Made by a program: the position numbers and the translations under genes. Shown here one piece after another: positions 33,016 to 41,617 of a DNA stretch of 64,000 nucleotides. This DNA comes from Cognataquiflexum rubidum (lineage in GTDB: Bacteria > Bacteroidota > Bacteroidia > Cytophagales > Cyclobacteriaceae). Position 1 is the stretch's first letter. Every line of letters starts with the position of its first letter. Location: the NCBI RefSeq assembly GCF_022538115.1, contig NZ_JAKZAL010000011.1, positions 62,001 to 126,000 of the forward strand, read 5' to 3'. The notes under the pieces are model-generated. The model was not told the origin of the DNA. It ran no database searches and saw only the letters and a program-made list of their open reading frames with translations.

Positions 33016-34248
33016 GTGGAAAATAATGAAAACCCAAATTCGGAAAATACTTCTGAAGAATTAGCTTGGATCAAAAACCTCCAAAGAAACAGCTGGGAGC
33101 CTGAAGTCATAATCTCGGGTATATCCCTGGCATTTATCTTTGCTTTCCCAGCGCAGGTCTTTGAATTTGGGGTAAAATTGACCCAAGATTTCGGCCTTGA
33201 ATTTACCGGTGCCTTTCTTGTTTTGGTTTATCTTTCCATGATATTAAGCGTTTTCAAGATATTTTTTTCGATTCATCTTTTGTTGAGGTTTGTATGGGCA
33301 GGATTATTGGGCCTCAGCTATGCATTCCCAAAGGGAGTCATCAATGAAAACCTATTTAAAAATTCAATGGAATACAAGTATAAAAAACCAACTGAGTGGG
33401 TACTTATTCTTGAGAAGACCTGTAGTATGGCATTTGGTTTTCCGATCATGACAGGAATGATTTTTTTAATTTTTACGTTTTACCTCGGTTTGCTTCTATT
33501 TTTTTATTGGTTTTTTGATCTGAATTTCTTTCTGATTTACCTCTTATTTTTATTGACCCTGATCATTTTTGGACTGATTTCCGCATTAACCAAAAAGAAC
33601 AAACTCAAAAACCTTTTTTCTACCTCACTTTTTAGCACGATACAGGCTACCTATCAGAGTAACCTTGGAAAATGGAAAATAAATATCTATCTGTTTTTGA
33701 TCATACTCCTGACAGCACCTTTAATTGCTTCAGACCTTAAGGGGTTCTTTAGTTTCGCCAATTCGGCAAACCTGGATCAAAGCCAACTCGATTGGCCTGA
33801 CGAATCTATGTATTTTGAAGATAAAAAAGATCCTGAAAAAAGATTCCCAAGGGCTTTGATGCCTTCCTACGAAATAACTGGTGAAAATACCCATATCCTT
33901 TTGGCCCATTATGAGGAAGATTTCAAAAACTTTGATAAAATTGTGAAAGCACAAAATACTCTCCCGGATTCATTGGGATGGCCAAGTCTAGAAAAAACGC
34001 AGGATTTGTACAGAATATATTTGAATGACAGTCTGATATCAGCTAAAAATTCGACTTGGCGCAAAATCAGCCACGGTCCTTCTAAGCAGCGTGCTTTTCA
34101 ATTTGTTTTTGATATTAAAAATCTGAATCCCGGAGTTCATGAGATCCGCATAGAGAAACTCATTTTTTTATATCCATTTGGGTTCTCTGAACCTGAAATC
34201 AGACATAAAGAAAACTGGTCTAAGTTCAGTTTTATGAAGATTTCTTAG
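33016..34248 (+). CDS. Hypothetical polytopic membrane protein
   Basis: A 410-residue protein starting at a GTG (33016), as no ATG is in frame before residue 74. An acidic N-terminus is followed by about five to six membrane segments (approximately residues 31-50, 62-90, 136-162, 165-190 and 222-240) and a C-terminal extracytoplasmic beta-rich domain (about 250-410, with YEITGENTHILLAHY and NPGVHEIRIEK). No family is recognised. Its 3' end overlaps the convergent truncated-haemoglobin gene by 17 bases. Confidence 0.65.
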   Translation: MENNENPNSENTSEELAWIKNLQRNSWEPEVIISGISLAFIFAFPAQVFEFGVKLTQDFGLEFTGAFLVLVYLSMILSVFKIFFSIHLLLRFVWAGLLGLSYAFPKGVINENLFKNSMEYKYKKPTEWVLILEKTCSMAFGFPIMTGMIFLIFTFYLGLLLFFYWFFDLNFFLIYLLFLLTLIIFGLISALTKKNKLKNLFSTSLFSTIQATYQSNLGKWKINIYLFLIILLTAPLIASDLKGFFSFANSANLDQSQLDWPDESMYFEDKKDPEKRFPRALMPSYEITGENTHILLAHYEEDFKNFDKIVKAQNTLPDSLGWPSLEKTQDLYRIYLNDSLISAKNSTWRKISHGPSKQRAFQFVFDIKNLNPGVHEIRIEKLIFLYPFGFSEPEIRHKENWSKFSFMKIS

Positions 34249-34636
34249 CTGCACCTCTCCCTTCCACGATCCGGAAGAATAGGATATGCGCCATGTTTCT
34301 CGCATGTTCTTTGGCATAATCGGCATGCTTTCCTTCAAAATATGTATCCAAAGTTGAAAACCAAAGTTCCAGCCAATTGCCAAAATGTGCCTGCGTGACG
34401 GTATTTCCGGTTATTGCATCCACTTCCTTATGAACAGGAACCGGACTGAACTTACCTGCACCGGGCCCGGACTGCAGCAAAATCATCTCCCAAAAATCCG
34501 TCAGCCTTTCTAAATGTGATTCCCAATCCTGTACAACTTCATTGAAAATCGGGCCAAGGGAATCGTGTTTTCTGATCCGGGCATAAAAACTCCTGACCAA
34601 AAGCGACACGTCTTCTCTGCTTTCGATTTTCTTCAT
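34232..34636 (-). CDS. Group III truncated haemoglobin
   Basis: A 134-residue 2-on-2 globin. The proximal haem His is probably H84 in QAHFGNWLELW. The N-terminal helix (VSLLVRSFYARIRKHDSLGPIF) and the MILLQSG-GxGKFSPVPVHKEV segment are group III (trHbP) signatures. Such proteins bind O2 or NO and are thought to act in redox or nitrosative stress. It lies four bases after the nucleotide pyrophosphatase gene and probably shares its transcript. Confidence 0.9.
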   Translation of the reverse strand: MKKIESREDVSLLVRSFYARIRKHDSLGPIFNEVVQDWESHLERLTDFWEMILLQSGPGAGKFSPVPVHKEVDAITGNTVTQAHFGNWLELWFSTLDTYFEGKHADYAKEHARNMAHILFFRIVEGRGAAKKSS

Positions 34637-34640
34637 TTTT

Positions 34641-35894
34641 TTATTTTCCTTTCAAAATCGGTGCTAACACTTCCAATTTTCCATCAATTCCCGCAGGAAT
34701 AGGCAATCCCAGAATCGTCGCCAAAATGGGATAAACGTGGATGTTTTCGAATGAAGGGATCAACAGTCCTTCCTTTACCATGGGTCCATTGGCATAGAAA
34801 ATCCCGTGCATATCCTTGTACTCAGGGCTGAAGCCGTGCTCTCCATAGACTTCAGTTTTGAACATTGCTGACCTGTTTTGATATGAAACCATGCCCTTTG
34901 ATGTAGTCAGGTAATGTCCCAAATCAGGAATAATGATCAGGTCACCAAAGCGGTTTCTATACTTTTCGATATTTTTATAATACTCTTTGTCAGCTACGCG
35001 GACTACTTTGTAATGCGTAGCTTTATCTGTCAGATCTTTGTAGACTTTTTCAAGTTCTTCTATGTTTTGTAAATGAAGATGTGCCAAAGCGCCGTTATTG
35101 ACTACCCTCCCATCAATGCCTTCAGTGATTTGATCCAAATTCAAAAGATTTCCCTTTGGGATATTGGTCATCCCATGGTCAGAGACGATAAAAATGTTGA
35201 TATCAAGCTCAAAACTCTTCAATCCTTCAAATAGTGCTCCAAGTTCTCGGTCTAATTTTTCCAGTCTTCCGCTGATTTCCTTGTCATTATCAGGACCATA
35301 TCGATGCCCGATATCATCCATGTCGGAAAAATAAAGGGTAATCATCCGCGGTCTTTCCTCCTTAGGAAGCTGCAACCACTCAAAAACCTTGGAAATCCGT
35401 GTGAGATTGGAAACTGCACCGTCATAGCTGAAATAATAACTCGGCCGGATTCCCTGCACCGGGGCTTCCGAACCAACGAAAAAGTAGCTAGCGGCCTTCA
35501 TGCCGTTTTGCTCGGCCAATACCCATATCGGCGTTCCTCCATACCAATAGCCATCTTCTATCACATCCCTATTTCCCATGGTATACACAATATCCTTTTC
35601 GGGTTCATAGAAGGAATTGTCCACCAATCCATGATTTTCGGGTTTTAGTCCGGTAGCTATCGTATAATGGTTTGGAAAAGTCTTGCTTGGAAAGGAAGGA
35701 ATAAGCGCCTCGGCAGAAGTTCCGTTTTGGATAAATCGGGAAAGATTTTCAGGTTTGAACCTTTGGACATAATCGTGTCTGAAACCGTCAAGGGAAATCA
35801 TGATCACATATTGGTCCTTTTCCTGCGAAAAAACGGGACTGCTAAGAAGGATTAGAAAAACAAATAGTACCAGAATGGATTTCCTCGGTTTCAT
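34641..35894 (-). CDS. Ectonucleotide pyrophosphatase/phosphodiesterase (alkaline-phosphatase superfamily)
   Basis: A 417-residue exported enzyme with a signal peptide cleaved after VFSQ. It has the two-zinc NPP active site: D36 (MISLDGFRHDY), nucleophile T72 (FPSKTFPNHYTIATG), and later DMDDIGHRYGP and SDHGM motifs supplying Asp and His ligands. NPPs cleave nucleotide or phosphodiester substrates at the cell surface. It is first in a unit with the truncated haemoglobin. The substrate is not determined by sequence. Confidence 0.9.
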   Translation of the reverse strand: MKPRKSILVLFVFLILLSSPVFSQEKDQYVIMISLDGFRHDYVQRFKPENLSRFIQNGTSAEALIPSFPSKTFPNHYTIATGLKPENHGLVDNSFYEPEKDIVYTMGNRDVIEDGYWYGGTPIWVLAEQNGMKAASYFFVGSEAPVQGIRPSYYFSYDGAVSNLTRISKVFEWLQLPKEERPRMITLYFSDMDDIGHRYGPDNDKEISGRLEKLDRELGALFEGLKSFELDINIFIVSDHGMTNIPKGNLLNLDQITEGIDGRVVNNGALAHLHLQNIEELEKVYKDLTDKATHYKVVRVADKEYYKNIEKYRNRFGDLIIIPDLGHYLTTSKGMVSYQNRSAMFKTEVYGEHGFSPEYKDMHGIFYANGPMVKEGLLIPSFENIHVYPILATILGLPIPAGIDGKLEVLAPILKGK

Positions 35895-36061
35895 TTATTC
35901 AAGGTTTGATTTGACAGTAAAAGTAGCAGAAGAAAATTTGGCAGCCAATTTGTTTCGAAACTTATGGAAATAAAAACCCATCTCGGTTAAATTCCTGCAC
36001 CCCGTTAAGATACAAGCTGGGCCATTTCCTCAACTAGTAGTTTTTTTATACTTTTAGGTTA

Positions 36062-36685
36062 ATGAAAATCACTGAACCAAAATCAGAAGCTTTAAACAAG
36101 GTCGAAGAGCCATCTACAGAATACGTTGTATATTCTTATGCAGATTATTTGACTTGGGAGTTTGATGAAATGGTGGAGCTGATCAAAGGAAAAATCTTCA
36201 AGTCTGCTGCCGCAGCTCCAAGAAGAATTCACCAAAAGGTCTCAGGAAATATTTTTACTAAACTGCATGTATTTTTGAAAAATAAGCCATGCGATGTTTT
36301 TTCAGCACCTTTTGATGTCCGTCTTCCTGTCAAGTCAAAAAGAAATGAAGATATTTTCACCGTTGTCCAGCCTGATATTTCAGTGATTTGTGATAAAAGC
36401 AAATTGGATGATTTGGGATGTATCGGTGCACCTGACCTGATTGTGGAGATTCTATCTCTTGGAAACAATTCAAAAGAACTTAGAGACAAATATGAAGTCT
36501 ATGAAGAAAGTGGTGTGAAAGAGTATTGGGTTGTTTTACCCTACGAATGGGCGCTTTTGATTTATACTTTGATCGATGGAAAATATGTTCCCTCCAAACT
36601 TTTTACGGTTGGGGATATTGTCGAATCGAAATGTATCTCCGGATTCAAACTTGATCTGGACGAAGTATTCGACGAGCCCGATTAA
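36062..36685 (+). CDS. Uma2-family (DUF820) nuclease-like protein, paralogue B
   Basis: A 207-residue PD-(D/E)XK-like protein, close in sequence to the one at 27606 (the same YADYLTW, EMVELIKGKIF, AAPRRIHQ, PFDVRLPV and KYEVYEESGVKEYWV blocks). In the active-site segment EILSLGNN replaces the usual EILSPGN. It is followed directly by a strong terminator and sits outside the island, so it may be the source of the island copy or the reverse. Function unknown. Confidence 0.85.
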   Translation: MKITEPKSEALNKVEEPSTEYVVYSYADYLTWEFDEMVELIKGKIFKSAAAAPRRIHQKVSGNIFTKLHVFLKNKPCDVFSAPFDVRLPVKSKRNEDIFTVVQPDISVICDKSKLDDLGCIGAPDLIVEILSLGNNSKELRDKYEVYEESGVKEYWVVLPYEWALLIYTLIDGKYVPSKLFTVGDIVESKCISGFKLDLDEVFDEPD

Positions 36686-36702
36686 TAATTTCTCATACCA
36701 AT

Positions 36703-36739
36703 AAAAAATCCCAAGTTGCTGACACTTGGGATTTTTTTT
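36703..36739 (+). terminator. Intrinsic terminator after Uma2 paralogue B
   Basis: AAAAAATCCCAAGT and ACTTGGGATTTTTT pair around TGCTGAC, followed by more T. It lies 18 bases after the stop. Confidence 0.88.
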
Positions 36740-36813
36740 ATGTATAGACGCAATGATTACAAAAAATGGTAATTCAATTAAATTCTTGGCATGACCCTAA
36801 AATGCCCGGCACA

Positions 36814-36845
36814 TCGGTCTTCCGACTTCGGTCTTCCGTCCTGTC
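36814..36845. repeat. Interspersed repeat, TCGGTCTTCCGACTTCGGTC type
   Basis: The reverse complement (GGACGGAAGACCGAAGTCGG) closely matches 44339-44364. It consists of short near-tandem GACGGAAG units. It lies in the gap between the Uma2 gene and the convergent agmatine deiminase. Confidence 0.6.
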
Positions 36846-36899
36846 AATAGAAGAATATTTGGTTTCTTGCAAAAAAGCAGGTCACCAATTTCTATTGCC

Positions 36900-37991
36900 T
36901 TAAACCAGAGGTTCCTGCTGACTGAGGCAATGGAACGAGCCCAAACCCCAAATCAGATCCAAGGAATTCACCCCAACCACCTTTCTATCCGGAAAACAGG
37001 AAGTCAGGATCTCCAATGCTATATCGTCATTTTTGTCCTGAAAAGTCGGGACAATCACTGCGTGGTTGGCAATATAGAAATTGGCATAAGAAGCCGGTAG
37101 CCTTTGATCTTCGTAGTATTTTGCAGAAGGCATGGGAAGCTCAATGATATTCATCTGCTTGCCGTCTTCCAATCTTAATTCGTGGAGCAATTCCAAATTT
37201 TCCTTCAATGGAGCGTAATTCTCATCTGATTTTTTATGCTCGACCACTGTCACAACAGTGTCTTCATTGACAAAACGGGTCAGGTCATCGATATGCCCAT
37301 CAGTATCATCTCCGATGATGCCATCTTTCAGCCATAAGATATTTTCTACGCCATAATAGCCTCTGAGATATTCTTCAATCTGATTTTTTGATAAGTGAGG
37401 ATTTCTGTTTGGTTTCAATAAACAAGCTTCTGAAGTCAGCAAAGTGCCTTTTCCATTGAACTCAACAGAACCGCCCTCCATGACAATACCCGGTTGGAAG
37501 CAGGGAATATTTCTAAAATCAGCGATTTTGATCGGAATCTGATTGTCCAGGTCATAGGGAGGGTATTTGTCCCCCCAAGCATTGTAATTCCATTTCACCA
37601 AAACCTTCTTTTGTTCAGCTTCAGGATTGATCAAAAACGCAGGGCCGTGGTCTCTGCACCATGCATCGTTGGTGGGGAAAAGGTGGAAGAAAACCTTACC
37701 AAGGTCCACACCTGCAGCCTGCAAATGTCCCAAAGCAAATGCCCTCATCGCCTCATCTTTTACATTGATATGGACTTCTTCGCCCAAAGCCAAATATTTA
37801 ATAAACTCCGCATAGGCGGGGAAAATAGTATGGATTTTTCCTGGCCATGATTCCTCTTTGTGCGGCCAACTCAACCAAGTCGCTTGGTGTGGCGCAAATT
37901 CAGCAGGGAAATAATACCCCAATTGATTTGGACTGACGCCTCCTGATTTGGCGATTTCGAAGATGTCTTTTGTATAAATATTAGTCTTCAT
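36900..37991 (-). CDS. aguA: Agmatine deiminase family protein
   Basis: A 363-residue pentein-fold (PAD-porphyromonas family) enzyme from the ATG at 37991. It hydrolyses agmatine to N-carbamoylputrescine. The catalytic Cys is near the C-terminus (C355 in FHCLSQQEP). The other conserved residues are in NDAWCRDHGP, VMEGGSVEFNG and DTDGHIDDLTRFV. The start overlaps the end of the amidohydrolase gene by 11 bases, indicating translational coupling to the next step of the pathway. Peptidyl-arginine deiminase activity is an alternative within the family. Confidence 0.9.
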   Translation of the reverse strand: MKTNIYTKDIFEIAKSGGVSPNQLGYYFPAEFAPHQATWLSWPHKEESWPGKIHTIFPAYAEFIKYLALGEEVHINVKDEAMRAFALGHLQAAGVDLGKVFFHLFPTNDAWCRDHGPAFLINPEAEQKKVLVKWNYNAWGDKYPPYDLDNQIPIKIADFRNIPCFQPGIVMEGGSVEFNGKGTLLTSEACLLKPNRNPHLSKNQIEEYLRGYYGVENILWLKDGIIGDDTDGHIDDLTRFVNEDTVVTVVEHKKSDENYAPLKENLELLHELRLEDGKQMNIIELPMPSAKYYEDQRLPASYANFYIANHAVIVPTFQDKNDDIALEILTSCFPDRKVVGVNSLDLIWGLGSFHCLSQQEPLV

Positions 37992-38856
37992 CAATAAATC
38001 TCTTAAGGATCGGGGAATAGGAATCAATGCGTCTGTCCCTCAAAAACGGCCAATGGGTCCGGTAACGGTCGGAATTTTCCATATCCAATTCCTGTACATG
38101 GACTTCTTCAGCAGCATGGTCTGCTTGATACAAAACCCTTCCAAATGCATTTGTCGCAAAAGATCCTCCCCAAAATTGCTGATTTCCTTCTGTTCCTACC
38201 CTGTTGACAGAAACTACCGGAACCCCGTTTGCCACGGCATGGGAGCGTTGAATGGTCTGCCAAGCTTGGTATTGTTCGTCATTGGTTTCTTTGGTTGCCT
38301 CCCTGTGCCAACCTATTGCAGTTGGATAAAACAGGATTTCTGCCCCCATCAGAGAAGTGATTCTCGCTGCCTCAGGATACCATTGGTCCCAACAGATCAA
38401 TACGCCGATGGTTCCGACTTTGGTTTTGAAGACTTTATACCCCATATCTCCTGGAGTGAAATAGAACTTCTCATAATATCCCGGATCGTCAGGAATGTGC
38501 ATTTTGCGGTATTTTCCCAAATAAGACCCATCGGAATCCAATACCGCGGTGGTATTGTGGTACAATCCCTCTGCTCGTTTTTCAAAAAGGGAAGCAACGA
38601 TGACTACTCCGAGTTCTTTGGCCAATGCTGAAAAAGTTGTTGTAGCGGGGCCGGGAATCGACTCAGCCAATTTGAAATTGTCATGGTCCTCCACATCGCA
38701 GAAATACAGGGAACCGAAAAGCTCCTGCAAGCATACGATCTGCGCACCTTTGGCGGCAGCTTCACGGATTCCCGCAATGGCTTTGGCCATATTGTCTGAG
38801 AGGTCACTGGAACAAGATGTTTGCACCATGCCTACTTTGATGGTTCTTTTTGACAC
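37981..38856 (-). CDS. aguB: N-carbamoylputrescine amidase (nitrilase superfamily)
   Basis: A 291-residue carbon-nitrogen hydrolase with the catalytic triad E45 (LQELFGS), K118 (YRKMHIPDD) and C155 (LICWDQWYPEAAR). It hydrolyses N-carbamoylputrescine to putrescine, CO2 and ammonia. The start is GTG at 38856. The overlapping agmatine deiminase gene downstream supplies its substrate, so the pair makes putrescine from agmatine. Confidence 0.93.
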   Translation of the reverse strand: MSKRTIKVGMVQTSCSSDLSDNMAKAIAGIREAAAKGAQIVCLQELFGSLYFCDVEDHDNFKLAESIPGPATTTFSALAKELGVVIVASLFEKRAEGLYHNTTAVLDSDGSYLGKYRKMHIPDDPGYYEKFYFTPGDMGYKVFKTKVGTIGVLICWDQWYPEAARITSLMGAEILFYPTAIGWHREATKETNDEQYQAWQTIQRSHAVANGVPVVSVNRVGTEGNQQFWGGSFATNAFGRVLYQADHAAEEVHVQELDMENSDRYRTHWPFLRDRRIDSYSPILKRFIDED

Positions 38857-39191
38857 TTCGAAGAAATTTTGGTTTCTGACTTGATTCTAATAGGCCCCAA
38901 AATTACTTTATATATTCAAAAAATTAAACCCATTTCAAAATTGATATTAAGAGATACCTGTTATTGAGGGATACTTGACTTGAGCAAAACTTTAAATCAA
39001 TATGTTTGACATTCTTATAAATCCACTTTCCATTTATCTCAAAAGACCCTTTTGCTAGAAAATAAAAGATTTAAAACTAATTTTTTTATAGGCGAAGTTT
39101 TGTTCTATGGTCTGTCAACTATTGGCTAAAATAAATTCTATGACAGCTATTTGAAGAAAACCTTACTGCACACCCCTCCTCAATTTTTGCA

Positions 39192-39199
39192 TATATTTG
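39192..39199 (+). promoter_or_regulatory. Promoter -7 element of the M3 peptidase gene
   Basis: TATATTTG, a perfect match to the Bacteroidota TAnnTTTG element, 26 bases before the ATG at 39225. No TTG is found at the -33 spacing. The rest of the 368-base gap (38857-39224) shows no other structure. Confidence 0.45.
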
Positions 39200-39224
39200 C
39201 AGGCAAACCCAAATGTATGTTCCT

Positions 39225-41360
39225 ATGAAAAAAACAATTATTGCAATTGCAGCCTCCGGAGCTTTGCTCTATGCCTGCGGTGCCAAAGAAGAAAAATCAG
39301 AAAATATGAATCCATTCTTTGAAGCGTACGATACGCCGTTTGAAGTACCTCCTTTTGATAAAATCAAAAATGAGCACTTTTCTCCCGCCATCTTGGAAGG
39401 AATCAAGCAGCAGCAGGCTGAGATCGATGCTATCGTCAATAATCCTGAGGACCCGACTTTTGCCAATACAATCGAAGCAATGGAAAAGTCCGGGGAACTT
39501 TTGACCAAAGTCTCTACGGTATTCTCCAATTTCAATTCGGCCAACACCAATGACACGCTTCAGGCAATCGCCAAAGAATTGGCTCCTGAAACTTCAAAAC
39601 ATTCTGACAACATTAGCCTCAATGAAAAACTCTTTGCAAGGGTAAACAGCATCTGGGAAAACAAAGACAACCTTGGTCTGAATGCCGAACAGCAAAAACT
39701 GTTGGAAAAAACCTATAAATCCTTTGTCCGAAATGGTGCAAATCTCAATGAGGCAGATAAGGAAAAAATGAGAAATATCAATTCCAAACTTTCTGTATTG
39801 AGTTTGACTTTCGGCCAAAACCTATTGGCAGAAACGAATGCCTTCAAAATGTTTATCGATACTGAAGCTGACCTTGCAGGACTACCCCAAGAATTGAAAG
39901 ATGCCGCATTCCAAGATGCAGAAGCCGCCGGCGAAGAAGAAAAATACCTCTTTACCCTTCAGAATCCAAGCATCATGCCTTTCCTTCAATATGCCGATAA
40001 TAGGGAATTAAGGAAGCAGATCTGGGAAGCTTACCAAAGTCGCGCCAACCATGACAACGACAAAGACAACAAAGCTATCTTGGTAGAAATGGCAAACCTG
40101 CGAAGGGAAAAAGCACAGCTTCTAGGTTATAAAACACATGCCGATTATGTACTCGAAGAGTCAATGGCCAAAACCTCAGAGCAGGTTTACGACCTATTGA
40201 ATCAACTTTGGACTCCAGCTTTGGCAAAAGCCAAACAAGAAAAAGATGAAATGCAGGCGATCGTTGTAGCAGATGGAAAGGACTTCAACATAGAACCTTG
40301 GGACTGGAGATATTACGAAGAAAAACTCCGTCAGCAAAAATTCAACCTTGACGAACAGGAAGTAAAACCCTATTTCGCTTTGGACAAAGTGCAGGCAGGT
40401 GTCTTTATGGTTGTCAAAAACCTGTTTGGATTGACATTCGAAGAAATCAAAGACATCCCAACTTACCATCCCGATGCCAAGGCCTATGAAGTAAAAGAAG
40501 CTGATGGAACGCATGTTGGTGTTTTATACATGGATTTCCATCCAAGAGCTTCAAAAAGAGGCGGTGCCTGGATGACTTCATACCGTCCACAGCAAACCAT
40601 CGATGGCGTCAGAAAAGCGCCGGTCATTTCGATTGTCTGCAATTTCTCGAAGCCAACTGGAGACGCTCCGGCATTGTTGACTTTCAATGAGGTGACAACT
40701 TTCTTCCATGAATTCGGACATGCTCTTCACGGATTGCTGTCCAATGTGCAGTACAGAAGCCTTGCAGGCACTTCCGTTCCGAGGGATTTTGTCGAGCTGC
40801 CTTCACAGATTATGGAAAACTGGGCGACCGAACCAACAGTCCTGAAGCAATATGCCATCCACTACAAAACAGGCGAACCTATCCCTGATGAGCTGATCGA
40901 AAAACTCAAAAACTCAGGTACTTTCGGACAGGGATTTGCCACAACAGAGTATTTGGCCGCCTCGCTTTTGGATTTGGACTACCATACCCAAGAGAAGGAA
41001 ATCGTAGGAAGTGCTAATGATTTTGAAAAAGCATCTTTGGAAAAAATCGGTCTGATGGGTGAAATCATCCCAAGATACCGCAGCACTTACTTCCAGCATA
41101 TTTTTGCGGGCGGATATTCTTCAGGCTATTACAGCTATATCTGGTCGGGAGTATTGGATACAGATGCTTTCCAGGCATTCAAGGAAACAGAACTCTTCAA
41201 CCCTGAAAAAGCCTTGGCTTTCAGAAAAGAAATCCTGGAAAGAGGAGGGACAGACGAGCCGATGAAAATGTATGTCAACTTCCGTGGTGCTGAACCAAAG
41301 ATCGATGCACTTTTGAAAAAAAGAGGTTTGGATCAGGTGAGTGTCGAGAGGAATAAATGA
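39225..41360 (+). CDS. M3-family metallopeptidase, lipoprotein (dipeptidyl carboxypeptidase-like)
   Basis: A 711-residue thimet-oligopeptidase-type zinc peptidase from the ATG at 39225, with a lipoprotein signal ending LLYAC. The HEFGHALH zinc motif lies at about residues 494-501, with the third ligand Glu in the VELPSQIMENW segment about 25 residues on. The length and the EVPPFDKIKNEHF N-terminal signature agree with Dcp/oligopeptidase A members of Bacteroidota. It would trim peptides in the periplasm. The four residues before 39225 are unlikely to be translated. Confidence 0.93.
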   Translation: MKKTIIAIAASGALLYACGAKEEKSENMNPFFEAYDTPFEVPPFDKIKNEHFSPAILEGIKQQQAEIDAIVNNPEDPTFANTIEAMEKSGELLTKVSTVFSNFNSANTNDTLQAIAKELAPETSKHSDNISLNEKLFARVNSIWENKDNLGLNAEQQKLLEKTYKSFVRNGANLNEADKEKMRNINSKLSVLSLTFGQNLLAETNAFKMFIDTEADLAGLPQELKDAAFQDAEAAGEEEKYLFTLQNPSIMPFLQYADNRELRKQIWEAYQSRANHDNDKDNKAILVEMANLRREKAQLLGYKTHADYVLEESMAKTSEQVYDLLNQLWTPALAKAKQEKDEMQAIVVADGKDFNIEPWDWRYYEEKLRQQKFNLDEQEVKPYFALDKVQAGVFMVVKNLFGLTFEEIKDIPTYHPDAKAYEVKEADGTHVGVLYMDFHPRASKRGGAWMTSYRPQQTIDGVRKAPVISIVCNFSKPTGDAPALLTFNEVTTFFHEFGHALHGLLSNVQYRSLAGTSVPRDFVELPSQIMENWATEPTVLKQYAIHYKTGEPIPDELIEKLKNSGTFGQGFATTEYLAASLLDLDYHTQEKEIVGSANDFEKASLEKIGLMGEIIPRYRSTYFQHIFAGGYSSGYYSYIWSGVLDTDAFQAFKETELFNPEKALAFRKEILERGGTDEPMKMYVNFRGAEPKIDALLKKRGLDQVSVERNK

Positions 41361-41365
41361 TAAAA

Positions 41366-41390
41366 TGACCGATGACGGATGACGGATGTC
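41366..41390. repeat. GACCGATGACGGATGACGGATG repeat, inverted partner at 41551-41572
   Basis: Near-tandem GATGACG units directly after the M3 peptidase stop. An inverted relative (CATCGGTCATCGGTCATCCG) lies at 41551-41572, on the other side of the terminator. Confidence 0.55.
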
Positions 41391-41464
41391 AGATGTTATA
41401 GATCACATTAAGTTAACCTAAGCTCAATCGGATTCTATACATTTTTATCATTTCGGAAGAACAT

Positions 41465-41500
41465 AAAACCATCTTGCCTTATCGGCAGGATGGTTTTTTT
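41465..41500 (+). terminator. Intrinsic terminator after the M3 peptidase gene
   Basis: AAACCATCTTGCC and GGCAGGATGGTTT pair around TTATC and are followed by TTTTG. It could stop transcription from either side, also insulating the convergent usher gene. Confidence 0.85.
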
Positions 41501-41617
41501 GTTTGTATTGTACTCTTTTTAAATCTATAAAACCATTGGAAATATCATTACATCGGTCATCGGTCATCCGACAATTTCCTGGGAAACCATATGAATCTAA
41601 AAAGTGACCACTCCACT

